A stretch of 64,000 bases of DNA from Mesorhizobium sp. M9A.F.Ca.ET.002.03.1.2 (GCF_003952365.1 NZ_CP034443.1:1-64000); one strand, 5' to 3'; shown: positions 47,944 to 59,614, counted from the first letter of the stretch. Notes: generated from the letters alone by a model not told the origin. Made by a program: numbers and translations.

Positions 47944-48324
47944 CTACCAGCGGCCCTTGCGCCGGTTCCAAGCATAGAGAAGATCGGCGAAGCGATCATA
48001 GGCATAGCGCGTCAGCGGCAGCGCCGCGCGGTTGCCGAACAGCGCTGCCAGCCAGCCCTCGCCCGGCGTTATCCGCCAGACGGCAATTGCGACATCGGCG
48101 CCGACCAGCAGTTTGCCGCCCGCATCGGTTGCGTGCAGCCGGCGGCGGATGTCCTCCAGCGACACGCCGTATCCGGCCAGTGCGGACGGTTCGGCATTGA
48201 TGTCGTGAAACGCGATCCGCCCGGCCTTGATCGCCTCGATCAGCCGCCGCTTCTGGCTGACGATGCCGGCATCGCAGACGGGGCAACGGGTATTGTACCA
48301 GACGGTCAGCAGAGGCTTGGGCAT
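47944..48324 (-). CDS. DCC family thiol-disulfide oxidoreductase-like protein (DUF393)
   Basis: A 126-residue protein with the DUF393 start LLTVWYNTRCPVCDAGIVSQKRRL, whose D/N-x-x-C-P-V-C gives the family its DCC name, and the GADVAIAVWRITPG block. The fold is thioredoxin-like. The reaction is not established. No signal peptide. It is a separate minus-strand gene between the PadR and sulfotransferase genes. Confidence 0.87.
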   Translation of the reverse strand: MPKPLLTVWYNTRCPVCDAGIVSQKRRLIEAIKAGRIAFHDINAEPSALAGYGVSLEDIRRRLHATDAGGKLLVGADVAIAVWRITPGEGWLAALFGNRAALPLTRYAYDRFADLLYAWNRRKGRW

Positions 48325-48450
48325 GTGTTCCGAGACGCGACCTGAAGGATGCGCCGACTATCCGGGAAATGCCTTTGCCCCGCAACGTTTCGGACCAGCC
48401 CTGCCGCGACGTGCGGCATCTGCCGACGAATTGCGGTGTCTGGTCAAAAA

Positions 48451-49086
48451 TCAGAATTCGTAGCCGAAGCGCTCGAAATCCCTGAAATAGAGCCGGCGCA
48501 CGATGCTTTTCGCCTCATCATCATAGGCGGCGCGATAGTCGTAGGGTGCATTGACGTTTGTTCGGGGAAGCTTCACCTCGCCCGGCAGGCCGAGCCGTCC
48601 GACCAGGGCATTGAACTGCTCGGCCAGCGTTTCAAAACGCAAAACCTCGTCGATGATGAGGTTTCCGTGCCTGTCCGAAATCCAGCTCGTCTGGTCCACC
48701 CGCACAAAACGGTTCTTGCGTTCGAGATAGCGCAGGAAAGTCTTGAAATCCAAGACCCTGGCTCTGTTCCGCCGCCGGCCGGAGAGATGGTTCCGGCGGA
48801 AATAATAGGTCGAGACAGCAAGTTCGAAAGGGTTGCGCACAACGGCGAACTTGTACGCGCTGTCATAAATTTCGGTCGGCAGCTTGTGCTTCGCCCAACT
48901 GGCTTTGTCATGCTGCCTGAGGAAGGCGTTTTGCGGCTTTTCCGGCACGGGAAGGTGAGACAGCAGGCGGCGCCACTGCGTTCGCTGCGGTTTTACGCAC
49001 CATGGCGCTAGCGCACGCGTGACCGAGCTCCCGGCCGTCTTCGGGATGTGGATGAAAATGAAGTTCTTTTCGAGCGAGAGGAGCAT
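48451..49086 (-). CDS. Sulfotransferase family 2 domain protein
   Basis: A 211-residue protein with the PAPS 5'-phosphosulfate loop FIHIPKTAGSSVTRALAP and the 3'-phosphate motif KFAVVRNPFELAVSTYYF. These define sulfotransferases of family 2, which move sulfate from PAPS to a sugar or other acceptor. The length is short for the family. In rhizobia such enzymes may decorate surface polysaccharide or Nod factors; the substrate here is not known. The start MLLSLEKNF has a GAGGAAGA site. Confidence 0.85.
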   Translation of the reverse strand: MLLSLEKNFIFIHIPKTAGSSVTRALAPWCVKPQRTQWRRLLSHLPVPEKPQNAFLRQHDKASWAKHKLPTEIYDSAYKFAVVRNPFELAVSTYYFRRNHLSGRRRNRARVLDFKTFLRYLERKNRFVRVDQTSWISDRHGNLIIDEVLRFETLAEQFNALVGRLGLPGEVKLPRTNVNAPYDYRAAYDDEAKSIVRRLYFRDFERFGYEF

Positions 49087-49100
49087 TCTTCCTCATGATC

Positions 49101-49137
49101 GGATGATCGGGCGCCGTCAAGCGGCGCCCGATCATCC
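49101..49137. repeat. 16-base-arm palindrome
   Basis: Perfect arms GGATGATCGGGCGCCG / CGGCGCCCGATCATCC with a TCAAG loop, between the GYD gene stop and the sulfotransferase start. A very stable hairpin without a T run; it may end the GYD transcript. Confidence 0.8.
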
Positions 49138-49153
49138 GCCGCAGCACAGATCC

Positions 49154-49447
49154 CTATCCGAGCGAGGCAATGATCTCGCGATAAGCATCTTCCGGGAAAG
49201 CCTTGAGCGTCCGTGTCCTCACGTTACCGCCTGTCGCCAGCATCAGCGAGAAACGGGCGAGCACCGCGTCGTCGGGCGCTTCGACGACCGCCACCATGTC
49301 GCATTCGCCCATGGTGAGATAGAACGCCTTGAACGAGCCGCCCATATCTCCCAGCAGTTTCTTGGCGGCATCGAGTCGCTTCGGCGACTCGCGCACATTT
49401 TTGGCGCCCTGCTCCGTCCAGTTGATCAGCACGATATAGTTTGTCAT
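49154..49447 (-). CDS. GYD domain-containing protein
   Basis: A 97-residue protein ([31 protein letters not shown]) with [31 protein letters not shown], the dimeric ferredoxin-like GYD domain. In this family the final motif is Gly-Tyr-Asp-like; here it is MGECDMV. Function is not established. The start at the ATG of MTNYIV is preferred over a GTG two codons upstream. Confidence 0.87.
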   Translation of the reverse strand: MTNYIVLINWTEQGAKNVRESPKRLDAAKKLLGDMGGSFKAFYLTMGECDMVAVVEAPDDAVLARFSLMLATGGNVRTRTLKAFPEDAYREIIASLG

Positions 49448-49607
49448 GCACACCTCCCTCCGGGGCCTCGGAGCACGGCGTCACTGCCGGGGCGGGCATC
49501 CGGGTTTGTCGCCCAGAAAATGCATCCGACACGCAATTATCCTCCCACGGCAGGCGTGCCGCAAGAACAACCGCACCGTCGGCGGGCCAATCCCTGTGCC
49601 CCGAACG

Positions 49608-49632
49608 AAAAAGGGCGCCGCAGCGCCCTTTA
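49608..49632 (-). terminator. Terminator of rpoD
   Basis: In the minus direction the stem AAGGGCGC / GCGCCCTT is followed by a T run, about 25 bases after the rpoD stop. Confidence 0.88.
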
Positions 49633-49655
49633 AATTGCTTATCCGTTACCCGGCA

Positions 49656-51677
<2,022 letters not shown>

Positions 51678-52052
51678 TCTTTATTTTCTCCAAGCGGCCA
51701 AGTATCAAAGCCGCGTAAGCCGCCGTACCGGTTAAATCAGATGCGCTCGCTCTAGAACGCGCTTCCCCCGGGCCAGTAACTGCATCTCTCGTTAAGTCCA
51801 GATTAACCCTGGTATCTGTGGCAGGCTGACTGCCTGTCCAGTGACCGGTATTTCACATCGCTGCATTTCCCGTCGACGCCGGCGCGGGTTAACGTTTCGA
51901 ATCGTCCTGATTCCGTCATTCTGCCAGAAGGTCAAGCGCCTCTCGCATGATTCGCATGAAAAAAGCGAATCAATTACCCGACTTAAGGCGCCGCGCGGCC
52001 GATTCGACGCGCAAGCACATTCTTACACTTTCACTCCGATGCAGGCTTCAAC
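51678..52052. other. dnaG-rpoD intergenic region
   Basis: About 375 bases that should hold the rpoD promoter, since rpoD is read leftwards from here. The region contains A/T-rich segments unlike the coding flanks (for example near 51780-51835 and 51940-52030). I could not place a single -35/-10 pair with confidence. No gene was seen. Confidence 0.5.
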
Positions 52053-54011
52053 CTATACGCGCCCAGCCCTGCCCGAAGACACGCCAAACCCTTCGATCAG
52101 CGCTTCCGTTGCTTGCACATCACGAAATTGCGCCTGTATCTCGACGAGATGCCGGTAGTTTTCGTCCGTGGGATCACTGGCGAGCGCCGCTTCCGCCTGT
52201 TTCAGCTCCTTATGTAAGGTGCGCGCGCTGCGCTGCAAGTGGAGCGCCTGGCTGAAGGCGTCGCGGGCGTCGTCAAGCCCGGCTGTTTCCAGCGCCGGCC
52301 ATTGCCGCGCCCGCTTGATCAGCGCCACCGCGCGCGCCCAGATTTCGCCGCAGCCGGCCCGTTCGATCATCGCGATCACCGCGTTGCGGTCGTTGGCCAT
52401 GTCATGTGCCATCGCGTCGAGAATAGCTGCGTGCAGTCGCTTCAGATCGGAGTTGGCAAGGTCAAGAAACTCGACATGCGCGAAATTCTCGTCGATCAGC
52501 GCCGGATGGTTGACGAGGGCTGCGATGATCGTCGCCTCGCGCACCGACATCCCCTCGCCGCCGCGCTTGACCAGCGCCGAACGGCCGAGGCTTTCGGTGA
52601 TCGCGGTGCGCCCGCCGGCACTGCCGCTGCGCGCGAACCGCCCGCCGGGAGCTGAGCCCTTGCCCTGGAAGCGCTCGCCGGGCTGCCTGTCTTGACGCCC
52701 CCCTTGATAACCATGGCGCCCATGCTGGGCGCCGAAAAAGCTCAGCACCCGCTCGCGCATTTCCTGGCTGTAGTGATAGCGCAGGCTCTCGTCGCGGATG
52801 CGGCTGGTCAGTTCGCGCAGCGTCTTTTCCAGTTCCGCCCGCCGCTCTGGCGTGTCGAAGACACCGCCGGCCGTTTCGCGCATCCACAAAAGGTCGGCGA
52901 GCGGCCGCGCTTCTGAAAGCACGGCGCGAAACGCGTCTGGCCCGTCGGCCTTGACCAGATCGTCGGGATCCTTGCCTTCGGGCAGCAGGGCAAAGCGCAC
53001 CGAGCGGCCTGCCTGAACCGCCGGCAGCGCCATGTCGGCGGCGCGCCATGCCGCCTTCAGTCCGGCCTGGTCGCCGTCGAAGCATAAGATCGGCTCGCCG
53101 GCCATACGCCACAGAAGTTCGAGCTGGTTTTCGGTCAGCGCGGTGCCGAGCGGCGCCACGACATTCTCGAAACCGGCCTGTGCCAGCGCGATCACGTCCA
53201 TATAACCTTCGACGGCGATGACCGTGCCGCCCTTGGCCAGCCCCTTGCGGGCACGCGCGAAATTGTAGAGCACATTGCCCTTATGGAAGAGCTCCGTGTC
53301 GGGCGAATTCATGTATTTGGCGAGTGCATCGGCTGCCAGCGCCCGCCCGCCAAAGGCGATGATCTTGCCTCTGGAATCTGGGATCGGGAACATGATGCGA
53401 TCACGGAACCAGTCGTAGGAAACCGGAACGTCGTCGCCATGGCGCACCAGCCCGCATGCCTCGATATCGGCCTTGCCGACACCCTTGGCGGCAAGGTACT
53501 CCTTCAGCGCGTTGCGGCTGTCCGGTGCATAGCCGAGCCGGAATGACTGCTGCGTCGCCGGCGTCAGCCCTCGGTCGCGCAGATACGCGCGGGCTTTTGC
53601 GCCTTCCGGTCCCTGCAGCCGCTCCTGGAAGAAGGTGGCCGCCATTTCCATGATTTCGGTCAGGCTGGCGCGTTCCTTTTCGCGCCGTTCCTCCTGGGCA
53701 TCGCGAACCGGCATCGGCACGCCGGCCATGTCGGCGATCGTCTCGACGGCTTCGGGAAAACTCATCCCGTCGAGTTCGGTCAAGAACTTGAAATGATCGC
53801 CCGAAACCGAGCAGCCGAAACAATGGTAGCGGCCCTTCTTGTCCTCGCAATGGAAGGACGGGCTCTTCTCGCCATGGAAAGGACAGCACGCCCAATAGTC
53901 GCCGCGCGGCGCGTTGGTCTTCTTCCTGTCCCACGCGACGCGCTGGCCGATCACCGATGAAATCGGCACGCGGTCGCGTATCTCGTCGAGGAAGGCAGGT
54001 GGAAAGCGCAT
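52053..54011 (-). CDS. dnaG: DNA primase
   Basis: A 652-residue primase that makes RNA primers for lagging-strand synthesis. The N-terminal CHC2 zinc ribbon is CPFHGEKSPSFHCEDKKGRYHCFGC-like (CPFH...YHCFGC), the TOPRIM core has VIAVEGYMDVIALAQAGFENV (the EGYMDV Mg-binding motif) and FDGDQAGLKAAWRAADMALP, and the C-terminal part is the helical DnaB-binding domain. MRFPPAFLDEIRDRV is the family start; the frame upstream has no similarity. It is followed by rpoD on the same strand. Confidence 0.97.
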   Translation of the reverse strand: MRFPPAFLDEIRDRVPISSVIGQRVAWDRKKTNAPRGDYWACCPFHGEKSPSFHCEDKKGRYHCFGCSVSGDHFKFLTELDGMSFPEAVETIADMAGVPMPVRDAQEERREKERASLTEIMEMAATFFQERLQGPEGAKARAYLRDRGLTPATQQSFRLGYAPDSRNALKEYLAAKGVGKADIEACGLVRHGDDVPVSYDWFRDRIMFPIPDSRGKIIAFGGRALAADALAKYMNSPDTELFHKGNVLYNFARARKGLAKGGTVIAVEGYMDVIALAQAGFENVVAPLGTALTENQLELLWRMAGEPILCFDGDQAGLKAAWRAADMALPAVQAGRSVRFALLPEGKDPDDLVKADGPDAFRAVLSEARPLADLLWMRETAGGVFDTPERRAELEKTLRELTSRIRDESLRYHYSQEMRERVLSFFGAQHGRHGYQGGRQDRQPGERFQGKGSAPGGRFARSGSAGGRTAITESLGRSALVKRGGEGMSVREATIIAALVNHPALIDENFAHVEFLDLANSDLKRLHAAILDAMAHDMANDRNAVIAMIERAGCGEIWARAVALIKRARQWPALETAGLDDARDAFSQALHLQRSARTLHKELKQAEAALASDPTDENYRHLVEIQAQFRDVQATEALIEGFGVSSGRAGRV

Positions 54012-54098
54012 CGGGAACGGCTCGTTTGCCCTCCATATAATCACGCCGGCGAAAGCCGACGACTCCTAATGCGGAACCATACCCGGTTTTCACAGGGC

Positions 54099-54130
54099 AA
54101 AAAGAAGGCGGCCGTTGCGGGCCGCCTTCC
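54099..54130 (-). terminator. Terminator between the RcnB-like gene and dnaG
   Basis: In the minus direction, AAGGCGGCC / GGCCGCCTT form the stem and a T run follows. It ends the RcnB-like transcript before dnaG. Confidence 0.87.
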
Positions 54131-54169
54131 TCATGTGTCCGGCGCAGTGCCGGTCGACGGTTGCGAGGC

Positions 54170-54538
54170 TCAGTGCGCGGCGATCGCGCCGAAGATGATG
54201 CCGGAGACGACGCTGACCAGGAGATAGTCGTTGCCGACGCGGATCCATTCCTGCCCACGGCCCGGACGATGCAGGCCATAGTGGCGGTAGTCGCGGATCG
54301 GCCGGTGGCGCTTCCAGCTGGAATATTTCTGGCCATGCCGCCAGTGGCTCTTCCTCACGACCTTCTTCTTCACCACGACCTTCTTCTTCACCACGACATG
54401 CTTACCGGGCTTTTGCCAATCAACCTGGCTGTAGGTCGACTGTGGCGCGCTCGGCGCGTTCAGCGGCGCTGCCTGGCCCTGCAGGGACGTGGCAGCCAGC
54501 ATCGAGAGGGCGACTGCGGAAAGAACGATGCGTTTCAT
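54170..54538 (-). CDS. RcnB-like periplasmic protein
   Basis: A 122-residue protein with a signal peptide (MKRIVLSAVALSMLAATSLQGQA), a Lys/Val-rich linker of repeated VVVKKK, then a basic His/Arg/Tyr part (SHWRHGQKYSSWKRHR, DYRHYGLHRPGRGQEWIRV) and the conserved end GNDYLLVSVVSGIIFGAI that characterises RcnB-type proteins. E. coli RcnB is a periplasmic nickel/cobalt homeostasis factor; here a metal role is only by analogy. The repeated KKK block is a low-complexity feature. Confidence 0.85.
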   Translation of the reverse strand: MKRIVLSAVALSMLAATSLQGQAAPLNAPSAPQSTYSQVDWQKPGKHVVVKKKVVVKKKVVRKSHWRHGQKYSSWKRHRPIRDYRHYGLHRPGRGQEWIRVGNDYLLVSVVSGIIFGAIAAH

Positions 54539-54926
54539 GACGGGGAACTCCTTGGTTGTCGATGCCCAAGCAATAGAGCTCGAAGAATGAACTGAAACTG
54601 AACACGCAGATTACGTTTTTGTAATGATTTCTTATATTTAGGTTGCTAATTCAACACTCCCCTCAAACAGGATCTAAAGGTGTCGCCTACGCTTGACGGC
54701 GTGGCCATCCTGAAGCCTGCCGGCAATGCAACCATTTTGCGATCCATCCATTTCCGACACGCCCTGTCGCGTGCCAACAGCCGCCGGAATTGGGTAAAAT
54801 TTATTATCCGGCTAAAAGTAATCGGAGTAATATCGACCTTTGCAATGTCCATGATTCGCGCCCTCTTTTGTCCCTTTGCCGCCACGGTGCCTGCATCGCT
54901 GGCGCCTGTTTGGCTGCGAGCCTGAT
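54539..54926. other. Gap with no gene recognised
   Basis: About 390 bases between the RcnB-like gene and the divergent phosphate transporter. It must contain two promoters; an A/T-rich stretch (near 54600-54650) is a likely promoter zone. Small open frames lack ribosome-binding sites and motifs. Confidence 0.45.
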
Positions 54927-56591
54927 ATGAGCGGTTCGGTCGTTTTGCTGCATCTTGCCGGCGCGGTGGCGCTGATGCTGTTTGCCACCCGCCTGGTGAA
55001 GACAGGTGTCGAGCGTGCCTATGGCGATGTGCTGCGCCACAAGCTGCGCGCCACCATGCGCAATCCTTTCATGGCGGTTCTGGCTGGCTGTGGCCTGGCG
55101 ATCGCGCTGCAAAGCTCCACCGCTGTCACGCTGCTGGTCGGCTCGTTCGCTGGCGCCGGCATCGTCAGCGGCATGTCGGGCCAGCTTGCCGTGCGCGGCG
55201 CCGAGATCGGCTCGGCATTGGTGGTCAAGCTGCTGACCTTCGATCTGTCGCTGCTGGTGCCGGTCTGTCTTGTCGCCGGCACCGTCATGTTCATGGCCAC
55301 CGAACGGCGCGACTGGCGCCAGTTCGGCCGTATCCTGGTCGGCGTCGGCCTGCTTGTGTTGTCGCTGGAAATGATCGGCCAGGCGTCGGAGCCGCTGCGC
55401 CAGAGCAAGCTGATGCCGGTCATCGTCAACTACTTCTCCGGCGATCCGGTCACAGCCTATCTCCTGGCGGCGCTGGTCACCTGGCTGTTCCATTCCTCGA
55501 TCGCCGCGGTGCTGCTGATGGTGACGCTGGCCGGCCGCGGCTTCATCCCGCCCGAACTCGGCATCGTGCTGGTGCTTGGCGTCAATCTCGGCTCGTCGAT
55601 CATCGCGCCGCTGCTCACCCGCAATGCGGAGCCGGGCGTGCGTGTCGTGCCGATCGGCAATCTCCTGATGCGCGGCGTGGGCTCGCTCACCATGCTGATC
55701 CTGTTCCTGTGGCTCAAGCCGCCGATCGCCTTTCTCGGCGCCACCGTGCCCGACCAGATCGTCAACGCGCATATCCTCTTCAACATCCTGATCCTGGTTG
55801 CAGGCCTGCCACTGGCTGGTCTCGTCTACAGCGCTTCGAAGAAGATCGTGGCGATCGGCACCAAACCGGCGCCGGCCGAGTCGCTCGACGTCGTCGAGCT
55901 GTCCGCGCTCAACGACAGCGCCCTCGACGTGCCGAGCCAGGCGCTGGCCAACGCAACCCGGGAGGTGGTGCGGGTCTGCGAGACGGTCGAAATCATGCTG
56001 AAGCGCATCATCGAGCTCTATGAGAGCGCCGACGCCGACAAGATCAAGGCACTGGCCGCGCTCGACGACCGCGTCGACAAGAAGCATGCGGCGATAAAGC
56101 TCTATCTGGCCAAGGTCACCAGGAACCCGCTGAGCGAGGACGAGGCGCTGCGCTGCCAGGAGCTGATCGGCGCCTGCGTCAAGCTCGAGCAGGTTGGCGA
56201 CATCATCGTGCGCAACATGCTTGTGCATGTCAGGAAGAAGCTCGAGCGCGGGCTGGAATTCACGCCCGAAGGCTGGCGCGAGCTTTGCGCCTTCCACGCC
56301 TCGGTGCTCGCCAGCGCACGGCTTGCCTTCAACGTGCTGGTCTCGCGCGATCCGGAGACCGCCCGCCAGCTGGTATTGGAAAAGGACCGGCTGCGCGACC
56401 GCGAGAAGGAGACCAGCGCCAGCCATTTCGTGCGACTGCGCGACGGCACTGCCAAGAGCGTCGAGACCAGCAGCATCCATCTCGACACCATCCGCGACTT
56501 GAAGCAGATCAACTCGCTGCTCGCCTCGATGGCCTATCCCGTGCTTGAGGAACGCGGCCTGCTCACCGGCTCGCGGCTGAAGGCCGGATAG
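54927..56591 (+). CDS. Na/Pi cotransporter family protein with C-terminal PhoU-like domain
   Basis: A 554-residue inner-membrane protein. The first about 320 residues hold two inverted repeats of the NptA type, each with a glutamine/serine-rich substrate motif: ALQSSTAVTLLVGSFAGAG and LFHSSIAAVLLMVTLAG. Eight or more hydrophobic segments can be counted. Residues about 350-540 form a PhoU-like helical domain (ATREVVRVCETVEIMLKRI, GACVKLEQVGDIIVRNML). It probably takes up or exports phosphate with Na+. The start MSGSVVLL is preferred to an upstream in-frame ATG. Confidence 0.92.
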   Translation: MSGSVVLLHLAGAVALMLFATRLVKTGVERAYGDVLRHKLRATMRNPFMAVLAGCGLAIALQSSTAVTLLVGSFAGAGIVSGMSGQLAVRGAEIGSALVVKLLTFDLSLLVPVCLVAGTVMFMATERRDWRQFGRILVGVGLLVLSLEMIGQASEPLRQSKLMPVIVNYFSGDPVTAYLLAALVTWLFHSSIAAVLLMVTLAGRGFIPPELGIVLVLGVNLGSSIIAPLLTRNAEPGVRVVPIGNLLMRGVGSLTMLILFLWLKPPIAFLGATVPDQIVNAHILFNILILVAGLPLAGLVYSASKKIVAIGTKPAPAESLDVVELSALNDSALDVPSQALANATREVVRVCETVEIMLKRIIELYESADADKIKALAALDDRVDKKHAAIKLYLAKVTRNPLSEDEALRCQELIGACVKLEQVGDIIVRNMLVHVRKKLERGLEFTPEGWRELCAFHASVLASARLAFNVLVSRDPETARQLVLEKDRLRDREKETSASHFVRLRDGTAKSVETSSIHLDTIRDLKQINSLLASMAYPVLEERGLLTGSRLKAG

Positions 56592-56741
56592 GCTGTTGGG
56601 CCGGCAAGCCGAAAAATTGCTGCTGGGAACGTCGGCTTGGAACCCGCTTCTGCCCTTCGAGCCAAAACGGGAAAATTAGTCTTTGCTCCGCCTCCCGCCT
56701 GTCGGCTATGGATCGGGCTAGGTCCACCGGGAGGATAGTCG

Positions 56742-56954
56742 ATGGATACCCATTCGCGCAGCTTCGCCAAGGCGCTTTCCTGGCGCGTCACCGGCACCAT
56801 CGACACGATAATCATTTCGCTCGTCGTGACAGGCAGCATCAAGCTCGCTGCGGCCATCGGCCTGACCGAGGTCATCACCAAGTCGCTGCTCTATTATCTT
56901 CACGAACGGGCGTGGTTGAAAATCCCTTATGGGAGAAGGAAGATGACCGTCTAG
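56742..56954 (+). CDS. DUF2061 small membrane protein
   Basis: A 70-residue protein with SFAKALSWRVTGTIDTIIISLVVTGSIKLAAAIGLTEVITKSLLYYLHERAW, the DUF2061 pattern: two short hydrophobic helices and a KxxLYYxHERxW motif. It is an inner-membrane protein of unknown role. A GGGAGGA site precedes the ATG. It stands alone between the Na/Pi transporter and an MFS gene. Confidence 0.9.
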   Translation: MDTHSRSFAKALSWRVTGTIDTIIISLVVTGSIKLAAAIGLTEVITKSLLYYLHERAWLKIPYGRRKMTV

Positions 56955-57085
56955 CCTTACGGCATGCCGCCGGAGCCTGGCTGAACCGACAAGAAAACCT
57001 AAAGCGGCGTCGACAATTTCTGGATTGCCCGCGGCCTTTGTTCGTGATTTGAGGCCATCTCATTCAAGGATCGCCTTCCCGCGCC

Positions 57086-58267
57086 ATGCTTCCCCTGATC
57101 GCCCTGTTCATCGCTGCGTTCGCATTCGGCACCACCGAGTTCGTCATCGCCGGCGTGCTGCCGCAGGTGGCGGACGGCCTTGGCGTCTCCATCCCGACTG
57201 CCGGCTACCTCGTCTCCGGCTACGCCGGCGGCATCGCGATCGGCGGACCGCTGTTGACGCTCGCCACCAAGACGCTTTCCCGCAAGGCCTTGCTGCTTGG
57301 CCTTGGCCTTGCCTTCACCATCGGCCAGGCCGCTTGCGCGCTTGCACCCGACTTCGCCTCCATGTTGCTGTTGCGGATCGCGGTGGCCGTGGCGCACGGC
57401 GCCTATTTCGGCGTCGCCATGGTGGTGGCGGTCGGCCTGGTCCGCCAGGACCAGCGTGGAATGGCCGTTGCGCTCATCCTGTCGGGTCTCACGGTCTCCA
57501 ATGTCATCGGCGTGCCGGCCGGCACGGCGATCGGCACAATATGGGGGTGGCGTGCGACATTCTGGGTGATGTGCGCGCTTGGTGTGGTTTCCATCGCCGC
57601 CATGGCCGCCCTGCTGCCGCGCAGGACGGGATCGTCGCGCCGGCCCGTCAGTCTCGGCAGCGAGGTTCGCGTGCTCGCGCGCCAGCAGGTCTGGACGTCG
57701 CTGATCCTCATGCTGATGCTGATGATCGGCCAGTTCGGCCTCTTCACCTACATCACGCCGACGCTGCTCGAAATCACCGGCCTCGACGAGGGTCTCGTGC
57801 CCTGGGTGCTCCTGCTCAACGGTGTCGGCGCGACGATTGGCGTCTTTCTCGGCGGGCGGCTCGCCGACTGGAAGCTGATGCCGTCGCTCATCACCATGCT
57901 TTTCATGCAGGCTGTGACGCTTGCCGTCATTTACGCGGTCAGCCCATACCCGGTGCCGATGGTCGTGGCGATCATCGTCTGGGGTGGCCTCAGCTTTGCT
58001 ATCGGCACGCCGATCCAGACCCGTATCCTGACCTGGACGGCGGATGCATCCAACCTTGCCTCGTCGCTCATACCCTCCGGCTTCAATGTCGGCATCGCGC
58101 TGGCCGCCTCGCTCGGCGCTGCCATGCTCAACGCCGGTTATGGCTATCGCAGCCTGCCGGTGGTTGGCGCGATCGCCATGCTGGTCGCCGTAGCGGTGGC
58201 GCTCGCCTCGCATATCCGGGAGTGGCACAGCAGGGCTGCACCGCCACTGCCGGCGGCGGCGGAATAA
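57086..58267 (+). CDS. MFS efflux transporter (DHA1 family)
   Basis: A 393-residue transporter with 12 predicted hydrophobic segments. N-terminal IALFIAAFAFGTTEFVIAGVLPQVA and GYLVSGYAGGIAIGGPL with the GRLADWK-like loop between helices are typical of the DHA1 group (arabinose/drug efflux, as AraJ or YdhP). The substrate is unknown. It converges with the acetyltransferase gene nine bases away. Confidence 0.9.
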   Translation: MLPLIALFIAAFAFGTTEFVIAGVLPQVADGLGVSIPTAGYLVSGYAGGIAIGGPLLTLATKTLSRKALLLGLGLAFTIGQAACALAPDFASMLLLRIAVAVAHGAYFGVAMVVAVGLVRQDQRGMAVALILSGLTVSNVIGVPAGTAIGTIWGWRATFWVMCALGVVSIAAMAALLPRRTGSSRRPVSLGSEVRVLARQQVWTSLILMLMLMIGQFGLFTYITPTLLEITGLDEGLVPWVLLLNGVGATIGVFLGGRLADWKLMPSLITMLFMQAVTLAVIYAVSPYPVPMVVAIIVWGGLSFAIGTPIQTRILTWTADASNLASSLIPSGFNVGIALAASLGAAMLNAGYGYRSLPVVGAIAMLVAVAVALASHIREWHSRAAPPLPAAAE

Positions 58268-58276
58268 GGTCAGGGC

Positions 58277-58834
58277 TTACAATTCGATCCGGAAGCGCAG
58301 GCTTTCCGCCCCGCCATAGGCGGCATCCTCGAAGAAGCGTCCGACCAGTCTGCCGCCATTGGCGAGGATCACCTTATGCGATGCCGGATTGCCCAGCTTG
58401 GCGGTGATTTCGACATAGGGCAAGCCGACCGCCCTCGCCTCGGCGAGCATCAGCCGCAGCGCCTCCGTAGCATAACCGCGCCGCCGCTTCCACGGCACCA
58501 CGGCATAGCCGATATGCCCAAGCACATGCGGCGGCAGTTCGGCCGTGCCCGGTTGCCAGCGAAAGCCGATCGAGACCGACACTTCGCCGTCCCATATCCA
58601 GTGCCGGAAGCCTGGCAGCCGCGGCACTTTCCTGCCGTCGGGCAAGATGATCGGCGGCCCCTTTGCCAGGGGATCATCAAGGCTGGCCAGGAAGGCCACC
58701 GGATCCTCCTCGATGGCCGCGAGCTGCTCGCGCGTCGCTTCATCAAGCCGCACCTTGTCCGGCGACCAGCCACGCTCCAGTGCGGCCTTGTAGGACCACA
58801 GATGTTCAAGTGCCGGCTTGACGATTTCGACCAT
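58277..58834 (-). CDS. GNAT family N-acetyltransferase
   Basis: A 185-residue acyltransferase. The CoA-binding motif A is GHIGYAVVPWKRRRGYATEALRLMLAEA (the R/Q-x-x-G-x-G/A pattern as RRRGYA), followed by VEITAKLGNPASHKVILANGG. The acceptor is unknown. The start MVEIVKPALE lies far inside a longer open frame that runs antisense or shifted through the yqeY region; the longer form is not credible. It may be cotranscribed with yqeY, about 50 bases upstream. Confidence 0.87.
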   Translation of the reverse strand: MVEIVKPALEHLWSYKAALERGWSPDKVRLDEATREQLAAIEEDPVAFLASLDDPLAKGPPIILPDGRKVPRLPGFRHWIWDGEVSVSIGFRWQPGTAELPPHVLGHIGYAVVPWKRRRGYATEALRLMLAEARAVGLPYVEITAKLGNPASHKVILANGGRLVGRFFEDAAYGGAESLRFRIEL

Positions 58835-58884
58835 GGGCCATGCTCCGCTGCCCAATCCACAAGGCCGGCTAGCGGCAAATAACC

Positions 58885-59334
58885 CTACTGCAACAGGCCC
58901 TTGACGATGCCGCTGGCCTTGCCGAAATCCATCTGGCCGGCATATTTCTGCTTGAGCGCGGCGATCACCTTGCCCATGTCCTTCTGGCTGGCAGCGCCCG
59001 TCGCCGTGATCGCCTCGCGCGCCGCCGCCGTCACCGCCGCATCGTCGAGCTGCGTCGGCAGGAAGTCGCGGATGATGGCCATCTCGTCGCGCTCCTGCGC
59101 GGCAAGCTCCGGCCGCTTGCCGTCGTCGAAAGCCTTGGCCGACTCCTCGCGCTGCTTCACCATCTTGGCCAGGATCTGCAGGATCTCGTCGTCGCTGGCC
59201 GGCTCCTTGCCGGCGCCGCGATTGGCGATGTCGCGATCGTGAATGGCCGCCTGGATCAGCCGCAATGTCGGCAGCCGGCGCTTGTCCTGTGCCTTCATCG
59301 CGCTCTTCAGGGATTCGGCGATTTTGCCGCGCAT
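58885..59334 (-). CDS. yqeY: GatB/YqeY domain-containing protein
   Basis: A 149-residue helical protein (MRGKIAESLKSAMKAQDKRRLPTLRLI) with the full YqeY domain: ANRGAGKEPASDDEILQILAKMVKQREESAKAF, and ASQKDMGKVIAALKQKYAGQMDFGKASGIVKGLL. The domain is also the tail of GatB, which recognises tRNA; a stand-alone YqeY may bind tRNA or ribosome-associated targets. A strong GAAGGAGAAAG site supports this start over the longer open frame. It is divergent from carA. Confidence 0.93.
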   Translation of the reverse strand: MRGKIAESLKSAMKAQDKRRLPTLRLIQAAIHDRDIANRGAGKEPASDDEILQILAKMVKQREESAKAFDDGKRPELAAQERDEMAIIRDFLPTQLDDAAVTAAAREAITATGAASQKDMGKVIAALKQKYAGQMDFGKASGIVKGLLQ

Positions 59335-59614
59335 GATGCTTTCTCCTTCGATCCGGCGCGGACAATAGCCTTGCCCAGAGCTCAAGGCAAATCCAGTACT
59401 GACCGGCAAATGCCTGATATCGTTCAATGAAATAAATCCATGCCGTACGGCATGGCCTCATTGACCGCTCTGGCACCTTATCCTATGTACTGGGCCTTGC
59501 ATGAGCTGAATTTTTGTTGCGCGCGCTGGCTGCGAAATCGCTGCTGCGCGCGGTTTGCTGCGCAGAGTGGTCCGCCGGACCGGTTGAAGGTCGCAGCCTA
59601 TTAGGAGTGCCGCC

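Noticed and set aside
54804..56480. Minus-strand 558-codon open frame opposite the Na/Pi transporter
   Set aside because: Shadow frame; the plus-strand product has clear transporter and PhoU motifs.
58277..59476. Long acetyltransferase form of about 400 residues
   Set aside because: The first 210 residues are the shifted frame of yqeY. The GNAT domain begins at 58834.
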